Below are positions 1-11,620 of a stretch of DNA of 64,000 bases, one piece after another (position 1 is the stretch's first letter; each line of letters begins with the position of its first letter). The position numbers were made by a program, and so were the translations under genes. The notes beneath the pieces were generated by a model. The model was not told the origin of the DNA, ran no database searches, and saw only the letters and a program-made list of their open reading frames with translations. Source of the DNA: Eucalyptus grandis (lineage: Eukaryota; Streptophyta; Magnoliopsida; Myrtales; Myrtaceae); assembly GCF_016545825.1 (NCBI RefSeq), contig NC_052618.1, positions 41,486,196 through 41,550,195 on the forward strand. The letters run 5' to 3'.

Positions 1-314
1 GAGAGAGTGTGGTAGATCTTCTACACCAAGAAATCAAGGAAGAACGAGTGCTGTAATATCTCTTTGTTCATAGTGGAATCTAGCTAGTGGGTCGGTGCGG
101 AAAGAGTGGACGTAGGCTTGAAATAAGCCGAACCACTATAAATCTCGTGTTTAATTTTCTCTTCCCTACTCTCGCCTTACTTTGATCGTTGTTTGTTTAT
201 TGACGAAGAAACATTGTCTCATTTCTATCATCTATCTAGTATTGTGCGATTATCATTAGAAATTACTCGTTATACCTATTCACCCCCCTCTAGGTACTTA
301 TACTAGTCATATTA
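1..314 (+). repeat. 5' LTR, last 314 bases only
   Basis: This aligns with 8670-8987 of the 3' LTR with scattered substitutions and a few small indels (for example around 95-105 against 8763-8775). It ends in CATATTA where the 3' LTR ends in CATATCA, so the conserved terminal CA has become TA. The LTR start is outside the window. Confidence 0.92.
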
Positions 315-316
315 AT

Positions 317-328
317 TGGTATCAGAGC
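317..328 (+). other. Primer-binding site (initiator tRNA-Met type)
   Basis: TGGTATCAGAGC lies two bases past the 5' LTR end. This is the usual plant copia primer-binding site, complementary to the 3' end of initiator tRNA-Met, and it fixes the LTR boundary and the element's orientation. Confidence 0.9.
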
Positions 329-376
329 TCGTGTACTCACTTTATTTGAAGTGTTTTACTTCAGAGTAAAAGATCC

Positions 377-1400
377 ATGGCTAGTATGCTAGCTCCAGGG
401 CTGGTGGAAGGTCAAAGCAATACTAGACCTCCTTACTTTGATGGAAAGGACTACAACATCCGGAAAAACAAAATGAAAGCATTTCTTCGATCAAAGGATC
501 CTCTCGGAATGGGACGTTGTAGAAAAAGAAATCACTCCTAAAGTTGCATCCGTCTCGAAAGAGGAAAAGAAACTGATGTGACCAAATGGAATGTCTCAGG
601 AAGAGATAATCAAGAGACAAACTCTTGATGCAAAAGCTATATATTCTTTATATTGTGCATTGTCACCTACTGAATATAACAGAATATCCTCTTGTGTTAC
701 AGCAAAAAAGTCTGGGATAGGTTACATATCACCTATGAAGGAACTGATCGAGTAAAAGAGACTAGAATCAACATCCTTCTCGGTCAATATGAAGCCTTCA
801 AAATGAGACCTGGAGAATCTATAATTGACATGTTTAGCCGTTTTACAGAAATTGTAAATGGTCTTGAAAATCAAGGACAACCAATTTCGATCCCATGAAG
901 GTAAACAAGCTACTGCGTGGACTCTCCAAGGATTGGAATCACATAAAGACTTCAATAAGAGAGACGCAAAGAATCATGCTACTATCTGTCGATGAGCTGG
1001 TTGGAACTCTTCAGTCTTATAAAGTGGAACGAATTGATGAAGACGAAGATCCAAAAGGTAAGAAATCCATTGCATTAAAATCGAATAATGATTCTGATGC
1101 TACAGATTCTGAAGATGATATGGACAATGAGGAGCTTGCTCTCATGATAAGAAGATTCAGAAAGCTGAATAGAAAAGGAAGAAGATTCAACTCAAAGAAA
1201 CAAAGCTTTCAAAGACAAATGACCAAGTCTCGTTGATGATGATGAATCAAACAAAGATATAGTTTGCTTTGAATATAAGAAAAAGGGACACATCAGACCC
1301 AACTATCCCCTTCTAAAGAAGAAGAAAGGAAAAACTGAAAAGCCTCGAAAGGCTCTCAAAGCCGAAACCTGGAGTGATACAGAGTGTGAAGGAAGTGATG
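377..1400 (+). pseudogene. copia gag (capsid/UBN2 region and degenerate zinc knuckle)
   Basis: An ATG at 377 opens a reading that begins MASMLAPG and continues through PPYFDGKDYN, the usual start of a plant copia Gag. A frameshift near 500 and a stop near 577 break it. The capsid region resumes at about 580-898 (VWDRLHITYEGTDRVKETRI, then GQYEAFKMRPGESI) and again at 895-1236 (LLRGLSKDWNHIKTSI). The zinc knuckle at about 1263-1310 reads CFEYKKKGHIRPNYP, so two of its cysteines have become tyrosine and it should not bind zinc. The protein would have coated the element's RNA in cytoplasmic particles. It cannot be made intact here. Confidence 0.85.
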
Positions 1401-1416
1401 ATGAATATGCCAATTT

Positions 1417-2073
1417 GTGTCGATGGCGCAATCGGACTCGACTCAAACTCGAATCGACTCGGACGGTGAACTTGAGGTAAGTAATTTTAAAATTCCTGTC
1501 AAGGTTTCTAAGTATATTGATGAGCTGTGTGTTAGTCTTAAGACTTTTCTTAAAAGGATTTCCGAACTTAAAAAGGAAAACGCCGTTAAAACAACAGAAA
1601 ATGTGTTGAAAGAAAGAGTTAAATGTTTAGACATAAATGTTTCTACTCTTAAAGAAAGTGAAGAAAATCTTTTGAAAGAAAATGCTCTTTTAAAAATTGA
1701 CTCATCAAATATTTCAAAGAAATTTTCAATAGGGTCCGAGAAACTTGAAAAAATTCTTTCAGCTCAAAGACCTTATTTCAATAAGTCTGGTTTAGGTATG
1801 ACTGTGGAAACTATTCCCTTGATTGATTTTCCTAAAGTAAAAGAAAGAATTAAGCAAAGACCTTCAAGAGAGGCCTACAAAAATCATTTCAAGAAGGTTT
1901 TTGTAAAGTCTGTAGGTCGAACTGCTCTCAAGTGTTCAAAATGCAATAGCCCGGATCACTTTGAAAAAGAGTGTCCTATGGTTTGGAAACCTGTCAAGAA
2001 AACATGGGCTAATACTATTTATCTTACTAACACCAATGGACCCAAGAAAATATGGGTACTAAAGAAAACTTGA
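1417..2073 (+). pseudogene. copia gag-pol segment: coiled coil and second zinc knuckle
   Basis: This is a 218-residue open stretch between the gag knuckle and the protease. The first half is rich in Lys, Glu and Leu with heptad-like spacing (about residues 35-115), suggesting a coiled coil. Near residue 172 it carries an intact CX2C-HX4C knuckle, CSKCNSPDHFEKECP, followed by WKPVKKTWANT. An extra knuckle upstream of the protease is a feature I associate with Sirevirus gag. The first ATG lies inside the older reading frame, so this is a surviving open piece of a longer polyprotein and not an independent gene. Confidence 0.75.
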
Positions 2074-2103
2074 GACTCTCTTTTAAATGCAGGTCTCCAT
2101 CAA

Positions 2104-2640
2104 AGAAAATGTAAAGTGGTATTTGGACAAAGGATGCTCAAGACATATGACAGAGACTCAAATTGCTTTATAAAGCTCATTCAAGTAAATGGTGGAAAAG
2201 TCTCATTTGGTGGAAACAAAGAAAGGAAGAATTGTGGGATTTGGAACTGTGAAAATTGAAAATCTCACAATAAGTAATGTTTCCCTAGTAGAATGACTCA
2301 ATTATAATCTTCTTAGCATAAGCCAACTATGTGATACTGGTTTTAAGATATTCTTTCAAGAAGGAATATGTTCTGAATCGCAAAGACTCTACTCGCCTTT
2401 TATGGGTCGAAGGCATGGAAATATCTATCTTCCGGATATGAAATCGGATGAATCGCAATGCTTAATTTCAATTCAAGACGAAGCAAGCTTGTGGCACGAA
2501 AGCTTGGTCACATCAATATGAAGCGTATAGCCAAAATCTCATCAAAGCAGCTTGTTCGTGGTCTACTCAATTTATCATACCAAAAGTCTGATCTATGCAC
2601 TCCATGCATATTGGGAAAGTAGGTAAGAAATTCATTTAAG
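2104..2640 (+). pseudogene. copia protease and gag-pre-integrase segment
   Basis: Around 2115-2160 the translation reads WYLDKGCSRHMT, matching the copia aspartic-protease active-site block except that Lys replaces the usual Ser after the catalytic Asp. Around 2490-2625 comes the pre-integrase block (SLWHES, then LVRGLLNLSYQKSDLCTPC), which in intact elements supplies the zinc-binding His/Cys pairs before integrase. Several frame changes and stops interrupt the stretch. In a live element the protease would cut the polyprotein; here it is inactive by sequence. Confidence 0.8.
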
Positions 2641-2685
2641 CCAATAAATAATGTCTCTACTAATCATGTACTGCAGCTGCTGCAT

Positions 2686-3303
2686 ATGGATATCTTCGGA
2701 CCAACCAGAACCCAGAGCATTAGAGGTAAGAAATATTGCCTAGTAATCGTGGACGATTACTCCCGATTTACTTGGGTATATTTCCTTGCAAGTAAGTCTG
2801 AAACCTTCTCGTATTTTGAAAAATTTGCTAAAAAAGTTCAAAATGAAAAAGGATATGTTATCTCAAGTATAAGAATAGACCATGGAGGTGAATTTGAAAA
2901 TCAAGATTTTACAAAATTTTGTGATGAATCTAGCTTCAAGCATGCGTTCTCCTCTCCATACACTCCTCAGCAAAATGGAGTTGTGGAAAGAAAAAATAGA
3001 TCTCTTCAAGAAATGGCTAGAACTCTTTTAATTGAAAGTAAGATTTCTTCACAATTTTGGGCTGAAGCCGTTTCAACAAATAAGTGCTATATCATAAATA
3101 GAGTCTTTTTAAGACATATTCTAGAGAAAACCCTTATGAGTTATTCAAAGGTAAGAAGCCTATTGTTTCATACTTTCATGTGTTCGGTTGCAAATGCTTT
3201 ATTTTTGAAAAATGCAAAAGATCAAGTTGGTAAGTTTGAAGAAAGATCGATGAAGGCATCTTCCTTGGATATTCTACATCAAGCAAAGCCTACGAGTCTA
3301 TAA
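2686..3303 (+). pseudogene. copia integrase core (rve)
   Basis: This 205-residue open stretch carries the retroviral-type integrase core. The catalytic-domain start is MDIFGPTRTQSIRGKKYCLV with VDDYSRFTWVYFL. The second acidic residue lies in SIRIDHGGEFEN. The third lies in the PYTPQQNGVVERKNR block. The DDE-type acidic residues therefore all look present. The reading degrades after about residue 165, where the usual GxKP block is shifted, and it stops at 3303. The product would insert element cDNA into chromosomes. The C-terminal part is lost to frameshift. Confidence 0.9.
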
Positions 3304-3654
3304 CAAGAAGAGTAAATCAGTGGAGGAATCAATGAATGTCAAATTTCAAGATTCAATGCAAAATGAGTCCAGTCAGACTCAACATGAAGAACCTGAACCT
3401 GCTCCAGACTCTTCAAAGCTTACGTCTCAAGAAGCATCTCAAACTTTGGAAGACCAGCATCAAGTTGTTCGTGAAGATCCAAGTAAAGAAAGAGATCATC
3501 AATCAGACAAATCAACTAGTCATCCCAAAGATCTCATTATTGGCGAAATTAATGAAGGAATTCGCACCATCCAAAAGGCGTGAAGAGTCTAGTCTTTGTG
3601 GCACTTGTTTTTGAAATAGAACCCAAAAGCATAGAAGAAGCTTTATCGATGAAA

Positions 3655-4380
3655 GCCGGATTGAAGCTATGCAAGAAGAGCTCGTGCAATTCAAGATCAA
3701 TGATGTCCGGGAATTGACTCATAAACCAAAAGGTAAATCTGTTATTGGAGCTAAATGGGTTTTCAGGAACAAGATGAACGAGAAAGGAAAAGTTGTAAGA
3801 AACAAAGCAAGACTCGTGGCCAAGGGATATACATAAGAAGAGGGGATAGACTATGATGAGACCTACGCTCCAAAGAAGGTTAGAAGCTATTCGATTATTA
3901 TTTGCTTTTGCTTGTTATAAAAATTTCAGGTTATTCCAAATGGACGTCAAAAGTGCCTTCCTGAATGGATTTATCCATGAGGAAGTTTACGTGGAACAAC
4001 CACCAGGGTTTGAAGACCCAAAGAAACCAGACTCAGTCTTTAGACTGAAAAATGCCTTGTATGGTTTAAAGCAAGCACCTCGAGCTTGGTACGACAGACT
4101 AAGTAAGTTTTTAATACATAATGGTTTTGTTAAAGGTAAAGTAGATACTATTCTATTTATCAAAAATGAAAACAAAAGCTTTCTACTTGTTCAAATATAT
4201 GTGGATGATATTATTTTTGGATCCTCTAATGAAAGTCCGTGTAAGAAATTTTCTAAGTCTATGCATGATGAGTTTGAAATGAGTATGATGGGAGAGTTAA
4301 CCTTCTTTCTTGGTCTTCAAGTAAAACAATTGAAGGAATGAACTTTTATTCATCAAGAAAAATATGCTAATGATCTTGTC
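3655..4380 (+). pseudogene. copia reverse transcriptase
   Basis: The domain begins near 3660 with ELVQFKINDV and the block GAKWVFRNKMNEKG, then RLVAKGYT followed by a stop. The long open part (3853-4341) carries FQMDVKSAFLNG with the first catalytic Asp, QPPGFEDP, LYGLKQAPRAWYDRLS, and the YVDD active-site box within QIYVDDIIFGSSNES. MSMMGELTFFLGLQVKQ follows. The polymerase aspartates are intact, but an in-frame stop near 3835, a frame shift near 3870 and a stop at 4341 inactivate the domain. It would have copied element RNA to DNA. Confidence 0.92.
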
Positions 4381-5152
4381 AAAAGGTTTGGATTGGAAAA
4401 GTGCAAAAAGACCGACATACCAATGTCAAGTTCTTTGAAGATAGACAAAGATGAAGAAGGGAAGAAAGTTGATCAAAAGCTGTATAGGAGTATCATCGGT
4501 TCACTTCTTTATCTTACTGCTTCTAGACCTAACATTTTGTTGAGTGTATGCATCTGTGCTAGGTTTCAATCAGACCCTAGAGAATCTCATCTCAGTGCTG
4601 CGAAACGGATTATTAAATACATTGCTTCATCTTCAAGCATCGGTCTTTGGTATCCTAAGAAGGGAGACTTTAATCTTTTGGATATTCGACGCATCTAGCC
4701 GATTGCGAGTTGATAGAAAGAGCACCTCGAGAACTTGCCAATTGCTTGGGAACGGGACGGAGGTGTCTTGGTTTTCAAGGAAACAAAACACTGTGGCTCT
4801 CTCTACAACGAAAAGAGTATGTAGCTCTTGGAAGTTGTTGTTCGCAAATTCCGTGGATAAAACAACAGCTACAAGACTTTGGAATTGAATACTCATGCAC
4901 CGAGATTAGATGTGACAAAGACCAAATAAGCAATCAATCTTACTAAAAATGCAATCCTTCACTCAAGGGCAAAGCATATAGAGATTCGCCATCACTTCAT
5001 TAGAGATCATGTACAAAATGGAGAAATCTCGATTCAATTTGTTGAGTCAAAGAGCCAACTAGCGAATATATTCACAAAGCCTTTGGAGAAGAATCAATTC
5101 GACATCATCCGTTCCAGACTCAACATTTTGAAGCTTGAGGAAATCAAAGTCT
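4381..5152 (+). pseudogene. copia RNase H / pol C-terminus
   Basis: The open stretch 4393-4698 holds YRSIIGSLLYLTASRPNI and the DPRESHLSAAKRI block that links copia reverse transcriptase to RNase H. Frame-shifted pieces to about 5152 keep recognisable RNase H wording (SWFSRKQNTVALST, then KHIEIRHHF). The end is the characteristic tail FTKPLEKNQFDIIRSRLNIL, read across 5075-5130. No single frame is open. Confidence 0.85.
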
Positions 5153-7700
5153 AGAGACTCTCAGACTCTCAGATTCAATCATTCACGGGTATAGACTGTA
5201 AGTTGTTTTAATATTCAATCTCGAAAAGGTACGATCATTCGCTCAGTTATATTTGATTTATCTTTAATTTCCGAGAAAAACGGAATCTTGTCTTTTCAAA
5301 AAAGATAACCTCTATTAAAAAGGCAGTTATCGTTTTTAAAAAGGGACGACTGTTCACTTTCCTTTGTGTCGATTGGGTTTTTCCTTTTCTTAACTGGGTT
5401 ATATACAGTAAGTTGTCTTCTTCGTTTAACTCCAAAACCCTAAAAAGGCATTCTCCTCCCAATCCTGTTTCAATTTCGTATTCATCTTCGAGAAAGTTGT
5501 CATCTTTTCTTGGGAAAGCGAGTCAAGGAATCTTTCAACGACAAGAAACGATGTCTTCTTCTAGAAGGTCTTCAAGAATCGCAAAGGGGGACCACAGAGA
5601 ATGAGGGAGGGTCCTACCCATTTCGATCTCACCGAGGAAGAAGAGTTACCGAGACAGAACAGAGCCCGATTCACTCTCGCCCACGTCAATCTCCATTATC
5701 TACCCCACGAGTGTGGACCAACTATCACATGAAGAAATAATCGAGGAAGCAGACCCTGTAAGAGTCTAAAAACCCTCTTTTATTTATAAGCTCTATCATG
5801 TTTTGAAAAGCATAGGAACACCGCTGAACTATGTAGATGATTTCCTTAAAGACAAAGGGTATGGAAATGAGTATGTCTTTTTGCGATGGATGGAGGATTT
5901 GGGAATTGCTCCCAAAGGAAAGGCTGAGGAAGCACTTGCGAACATTCCAAGTGACCCTCGTGTAGGGGGATTTAATCCGACTGACGGGAATGACGATGAT
6001 AAACTTTTAGAGAATTCCAACCCGATGGGTGTTGCTGCGAAAGTGAAGGGAAAAAGAACGGAGTTGTTCAAATCAAAGGAATAGGAGGATCTGTTCTTCA
6101 AATTGTTGAAACGGGGGGTAATAAACCCCAAGAGTGTTGATTTTGATTTCTGGATGCCATCAATGTGAACTTGAAGGAGAAGTTCAATTTGCTTCAACTA
6201 GAGCAATTTTGCTCTGACATCACAGACGGCTATGCACAATTGACAGCATATTTCTATTCGAATCTTAGCTTTTAGATGCGAATAGAATATCCTTCAATGT
6301 TCAAGACCAAGACTATGAGGTAGATGTGGACATGTTGGCGGACATAATTGGAGTTGAAAGAGGACGATATCAACCGATCAAGGTTTCAATCGCTCGTACC
6401 ACACCGGAACTTGTCAAAGACAGGAGTACGAAGGAAGAGTTACCTACTCAAGAATGAATGCCATCAACATCTTACGCACAAAATCGTGATCAACTATCTC
6501 AGCCAAAATCAACATCAAAGACAGACGTGTCTAACTCGAGGCGAAATTGATGTACGCGATCAATTCAGAAAGAAGTTCTCTCTTCCCCCACACCATTCTC
6601 TTCCACATGTACAGAGCAATGGTAAAGGATAAGGGCCAGTTGCCTTACTCAGGACTTGTGACTAAGATCTTTAGACACTTGAACATTAAACCTCCACAGA
6701 CTCTTTGTGTTCGACCATGCGACAAAATGGTGGTGGGTTTGAAAATGCTGACAAAAATGCGTCTGAAAGAGCTTGATAAGGCAATGGAAAAGTTCAAAGT
6801 GAAAACTCCAGTTAAATCTCATCCAGCCTCTCTTCGCGTCGAAAAGGAAAGGGAAGGAGCCCATGGGTGCTCCATCCAAAAAGAAAAGAGCTCTAATCTT
6901 AGAGGATGAAGATGAAGAGGATGAACTCACTATCTCTGCCTTGGCATTGAAAAGACTCAGTCGGTCTGTATCCAAATCAATGGATCGACAGGAGAAAGGA
7001 AAAGAAGCAGAAGAACAAGAACAGAGAGAAGCAGAGGAGAAAGAAGAGAAAGAAAAAGAAGAAGAGGAGAAAGAAGTTGAAGAAGAAGAAGAAGAAGTAG
7101 TCAAAGAAAAGTCTCGCAGATGAAGCCGAGAGAAAGGCAATCAAGATTCTACTAAGCATGACCATCACTCTTCCCCAAATGAGGCCTTAGAAACAGGGGA
7201 GATGTCGAGCAAGGAAGGACTACACCATTTCCTAATCACGGTGAAGGTGTGAGTCGCTTGCAAGCAAATCCAGAAGATATTCATGCTTCTCAAATGCCTG
7301 AAGAAGGACATGACACCTCAACGCCAAATTTGCGCGATTACACCGAAGTTCCATCGTCTGCCTTCACTCCATCTGATAGAGCAAATGCCAGCACGCAGAC
7401 GGACAATACCGCAAATTTTCGTCGTATCCTTGATCTTCTTCTGGCAATGCAAGGTCAAATATATGCTTTGGAATGTAAACTTCAAGTCCTGAAGAAATCT
7501 GGACAAGCGTCTTCTATTACCCTGTCGGATCAAATGCAAGACCTCGCTCTTCAAATTCAAGCAAATGCCAAAGGAGTAGAGGTGGCACGTCTACGGGAAG
7601 ACTTGAAGAGGCTGGAAGGCGTCGTACTGTCGATGGGAGATTTCCAGATTGTGCGCATTCCCAAGCAGACTTGACTCTTTCTCACCTTTTTAATGATGAC
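5153..7700 (+). pseudogene. Post-pol coding-like region in env-like position, function unknown
   Basis: About 2.5 kb lies between pol and the 3' LTR. It holds several broken open stretches in the plus direction: 5551-5604 (starting MSSSRRSSRIAKG), 5803-6084, 6547-6909, 6863-7123 and 7249-7674. The 6590-6790 piece (FHMYRAMVKDKGQLPYSG) resembles the domain often labelled putative plant transposon protein. The last piece (141 residues) ends in a leucine-rich heptad pattern typical of a coiled coil. The 7000-7110 stretch is nearly all Glu and Lys. I see no clear signal peptide or membrane span, so calling this an envelope gene is not justified. Position and coiled coil match the third ORF known in SIRE-type elements. 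Confidence 0.6.
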
Positions 7701-8030
7701 AAAAAGGGGAGAATTGCCGCTTTGAACCGAATCCGAACTTTGATTTTGAATCTATTTTTTATTTTAGTTTGTTTGGATATCTACTTTTGAGTATGACTTG
7801 GGTGTGGTGGACTTGGTGAAATTGATCGACTTGAGTGTGTGGATTTGAAATTGACTATTGCATTATTTATATCAAGTGTTATTGTATGGCATTACTCATG
7901 AAAGACTAACCTATTTTCTGTGGATGCGAGTCTAGTTGAGTTATTAATCTTTAAGAGATATCCATACGCTTGAGTAATGTTTTTGCGGGTCAAAGTTGTT
8001 CAAATCTACAGAAAGTTTTGTCACCATAAA

Positions 8031-8042
8031 AAATGGGGAGAT
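8031..8042 (+). other. Polypurine tract
   Basis: AAATGGGGAGAT sits directly before the TGTTGG start of the 3' LTR. It is the expected primer site for plus-strand DNA synthesis in plant copia elements. Confidence 0.85.
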
Positions 8043-8987
8043 TGTTGGAGAAATCTCTCTAGAGTGTTTTGAAGTCGACAAAACGTTTCTATCGAGTCTA
8101 GTATGGAAGCTGTGCAGACCCTTCTACTTAGAGTTTGAAGACTTTCAGATCACCAGACTCAGCACACAAGACTCAAGACTCAAGACTATTCTCATTGACA
8201 GTTTCTAATCCAGTGACGAAGGCGATCCAGAGCTAAAGTGTTTGATTAAGGATTTGGTCTTATCAACTAGAGAAGATCTCTTGGCTGGATTTGTTACAAC
8301 GGATTAATTATTCAAAATCAAGATCATTTGAAGATCCGATGATTGACTAAATATTCTTGGAAGGTTCTATTCTTGGAAATCAAGATCCTGATTGTATGGG
8401 CGAACAGGATTGATGGGCTATCGACATGTTCCTTTAATAGCTCGAATGACCTTCTTAATTGATTCTATCCAACGGGAAGATTGGAAGAATTTCTTTGGTA
8501 AGTGCCAACGGGTATGATGGCATAAAGGAGTATAAAAAGAAGATGTTCCAGTTATTCTAGTAAGTGTGCTCGATAGAGAAATTCCAGAATCTGAAGCCCC
8601 TTGATTATTAGTCGATTCATATTGAGCGAAACTGTACACGCAAAGAGAGTCTATACTTGGTGATACCTTGAGAGAGTGTGGTAGATCTTCTACACCAAGA
8701 AATCAAGGAAGAACAAGTGCTGTAATATCTCTTTGTTCATAATGGAATCTAGCCAGTGGGCTGTCAGTGCAGAAGAGTGGACGTAGGCTTGAAATAAGCC
8801 GAACCACTATAAACCTCGTGTTTAATTTTCTCTTCCCTACTCTCAGTCTTACTTTGATCGTTGTTTGTTTATTGACGAAGAAACATTGTCTCATTTCTAT
8901 CATCTGTCTAGTATTGTGCGATTATCATTAGAAATTACTCGTTATACCTATTCACCCCCCCTCTAGGTACTTATACTAGTCATATCA
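8043..8987 (+). repeat. 3' LTR, complete (945 bp)
   Basis: It starts TGTTGGAG just after the polypurine tract and ends ACTAGTCATATCA, so it has TG...CA termini. Its last 318 bases match the start of the window. The five bases after it (GGTGG, 8988-8992) should be the target-site duplication, but the matching copy lies upstream of the window. Confidence 0.92.
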
Positions 8988-9517
8988 GGTGGAAGTCCAT
9001 GAAGAGCTCGAGCAAGTTTGGAAACAGGTTAAGGGGAAGAAGAAAAAGCCCTTACTGTCGAAGGACGGACCCCTTCTCGTTCGGTTAGCTCCAACGAAGA
9101 GGGGCAAATCTTGAGGCCAAAGGATTCCGTCTTCAAGAAGGGCTTGCCCTCCACTTCTTCTCGCAAGCCTATGAAGAGACCTAGTTATCCTTTGAAGTCG
9201 GTGGTTTCCTTGTTTAGCCTTGTGGCGGATAAGGTTAGGCCAAGTGAAGCTTCGATCTTGGCCCCGATCGACTTGCAGATGCGGATGTCTCTGCCAGCCT
9301 ATCTAGTTGCTAAGATGAGGACTTGTTCTCTTCTTGTTTGTCCACAAAAGCCTCTCCTACTACTAAAAGGGGACATCATGCAAGATAAGCTGCTGACCCT
9401 TGCCCCGAATCCACCTCCTGCTACAACCCCTGCTGCTTTGGTGGCCTATCGACGAAAGCCTCCCAAGCGGAGGTAAGCTGTTTCCTCCATCTTCTTCCTA
9501 TATTAGTATATATTACA

Positions 9518-10288
9518 ATGTACATAGGCTTTTCGAACATTAAGGGTCTTGTTGACCCTCTTAGGCAAGCCAAGGTCCGTACCTTGGTGTCCTCAAATGG
9601 TCTGTACTTGGTTGGTCTTCTGGAAACGAAAGTCCCGGAGTCTCGCTTCTCTACCATCTCTAAAAGTCTTTTGAGAGATTGGTGTTGGCTGGCAAACTAC
9701 ATCTACTCACCTAGAGGTAGGATATGGATTGGTTGGGACCCTGTTGTGCTTAGTTTTGAAGTTTCATCGATCGACACTTAGGTGATCCATGGGAATCTCA
9801 AGATGCTAACATCAGGAGTGGTCTCTTGTATCTCAGTGGTCTATGCTGAGCACACATTCCCTTCTCGAAGGCCGTTGTGGGAGAACCTCATTCTCAAGAG
9901 TGCAATTTTGCAAGACTCGCCTTGGCTAGTGGCGGGTGACTTTAATGCCATTAAAGACCCGTTCAATAGACTGGGGGGCACAGACATTTGGATTCCTTAC
10001 TTCGATGAGTTTGGTCAGTGCTTAGCCCAGGTGGAGCTTGACGATTGGAGATATGTTAGCTTTAGATTCACCTGGGCAACTTCTTTTGGTGCTGGGCGGA
10101 AGCAAATGAAGATTGACAGAGTTCTGGTGAATTCTAAGTTGACTCAAGTCTTCTCTTACTCGGAGGCTACCTTCCTTCCCCTGGGTATTTCGGATCATTA
10201 CACCGATGACGGTCAAGGTTTTGAACTCGGTGGTCTAGATAAAACCTTTCAAGTTTTTTTATTATTGGATGGAGCATTTAGATTTTAA
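9518..10288 (+). pseudogene. LINE endonuclease domain (EEP family)
   Basis: The ATG at 9518 begins MYIGFSNIKGLVDPLRQ, the standard plant LINE ORF2 opening, followed by LVGLLETKV with the catalytic Glu. After an in-frame stop at 9779-9781 the domain continues (9782-10288). It has VVYAEHTFPSRRPLW, VAGDFNAIKDPFNRLGG with the catalytic GDFN, and GRKQMKIDRVL and GISDHY near the end. These match the fold that nicks target DNA to prime reverse transcription. The GISDHY box keeps its Asp and His. The stop and a frame loss after 10200 make it non-functional. Confidence 0.88.
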
Positions 10289-10739
10289 TACTATTGTTTT
10301 GCAAGTTTGGGAGGAACTGGGAGAAGGCGTTTCCATGTATAGACTAGTGTGCAAACTTAGGTCTCTTAAAACCCGCCTCAAGCGGCTTAATAAGGAGTCT
10401 TTCTCCATTATTTCTTCCAGAACTGCTGAGGCGAGGACTATGATTCGAGTTACCTAGGTTAGCCTCCAGCAAGACCCAACCAATGTTGCTCTTGCAGAGA
10501 TGGAGAAGACGCATCGAAGAATCTTTGCGGACCTTCGCCGGTAGTAAGAGTCCTTCTATAGGCAAAAGTCTAGAATCAGATGGCTTTCTGAAGGAGACCG
10601 AAATACTAAATTCTTCCATCACTATGTCAACATTAGACAGATGCGGAATAGAATAATCTCGGTCATGGATAGCTCAAGGAGCCTTGTCACAGATCCAAGG
10701 TTGGTGCAGCAAACGTTCGTCACTTATTTCTAGGACCTC

Positions 10740-11620
10740 TTGGTGTTGTGGGACATACAGGGTAGACCCTTGGCTCGGGAAATTTGGGAGGCTATTCGTC
10801 ATCCCCTAAATGAGGAGGTGGTTGTTTCTCTCTCTCGTCCCATCACTGATCTAGAGATTTGGGATACCTTGTTTTCCTTAGCTCGGAATAAGGCCCCTAG
10901 GCCTGATGGATTTAGTGTCGAGTTCTTCAAGGTCAACTAGGAGACTGTGGGGAAGATGGTCACTAATGTAGTGAAGGACTTCTTCACCTTCGGTAGGTTA
11001 TTACGGGAGATCAACAACACCATCTTGGTCTTGGTACCAGAGGTCCCCAATGCCACTTCGGTGGCTGATTACAGGCCCATAACCTATTGTAATACTATCT
11101 ATAAATGCATTATCAAAGTTCTTGCTAATCGGGTCGATGCAGTCCTTAAAGATGTGATAAGCCCGTTTCAAAGTGCCTTTGTGAATGGTCGGCGGATTAC
11201 GGATCACGTCCTCTTGGCACAGGAACTTTTTATTGGGTTTCACCTTGAGCCTTACTCTACTAAGTGTGCAATCAAAGTGGACTTCCAAAAAGCTTATGAT
11301 ACAGTAGATTGGGATTTTCTCGAGTGGGTTCTCTTTGGCTTTGGATTTCCCGAGCACTTAATCCAACTTATCATGGTATGTGTTCGCACCCCTAAATTCT
11401 TAATTACTTTAAATGGAGAATTACATGGCTTCTTTCCTAATGGCCAAGGGTTTAGGCAAGGAGACCCTATCTCCCCTTACTTGTTCACCTTGGTCATGGA
11501 GGTCTTCTTGGGTATTCTTTATAATCGCACTCTAAGGCCGGAGTTCAATTTCTATTGGAGGTGGCTTATCATATTTATTTTTTGCAAATGACGTTTTCCT
11601 ATATCATCAAGTGACCTACC
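10740..11620 (+). pseudogene. LINE reverse transcriptase
   Basis: The signature ARNKAPRPDGFSVEFFK (usually KAPGPDG) is followed by a stop. The 214-residue open stretch at 10947-11591 then has VADYRPITYCNTIYKCI, FVNGRRITDHVLLAQEL, IKVDFQKAYDTVDWDFLE with the first catalytic Asp, and FRQGDPISPYLFTLVMEV. The active-site box, just past a frameshift at about 11570, reads FAND where plant LINEs have FADD, so one metal-binding Asp is replaced by Asn. Confidence 0.9.

Larger units (their letters stand above)
1..8987 (+). mobile_element. Ty1-copia LTR retrotransposon, Sirevirus-like, degenerate, 5' end outside window
   Basis: The sequence at 1-314 recurs at 8670-8987, so these are the two LTRs of one element. 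Between them, in copia order, lie a tRNA-Met-type primer-binding site, gag, protease, integrase, reverse transcriptase and RNase H. A long coding-like segment follows pol, and a purine-rich tract precedes the 3' LTR. Integrase before reverse transcriptase identifies Ty1-copia. The pol wording, the large gag with a second zinc knuckle and the extra region after pol resemble the SIRE/Sirevirus lineage; that lineage call is from memory. Every domain carries stops or frameshifts, so the copy is non-autonomous. About 630 bases of the 5' LTR must lie upstream, giving an element of about 9.6 kb. LINE sequence starts directly at 8988, so it probably inserted into that LINE. Confidence 0.93.

Noticed and set aside
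6649..7168. Minus-strand Ser/Phe-rich open stretches opposite the Glu/Lys-rich copia segment
   Set aside because: Reverse reading of GAA/AAG repeats; low complexity.
5551..7674. A true viral-type envelope gene in the copia element
   Set aside because: No signal peptide, membrane span or cleavage site was visible; position alone is not enough.
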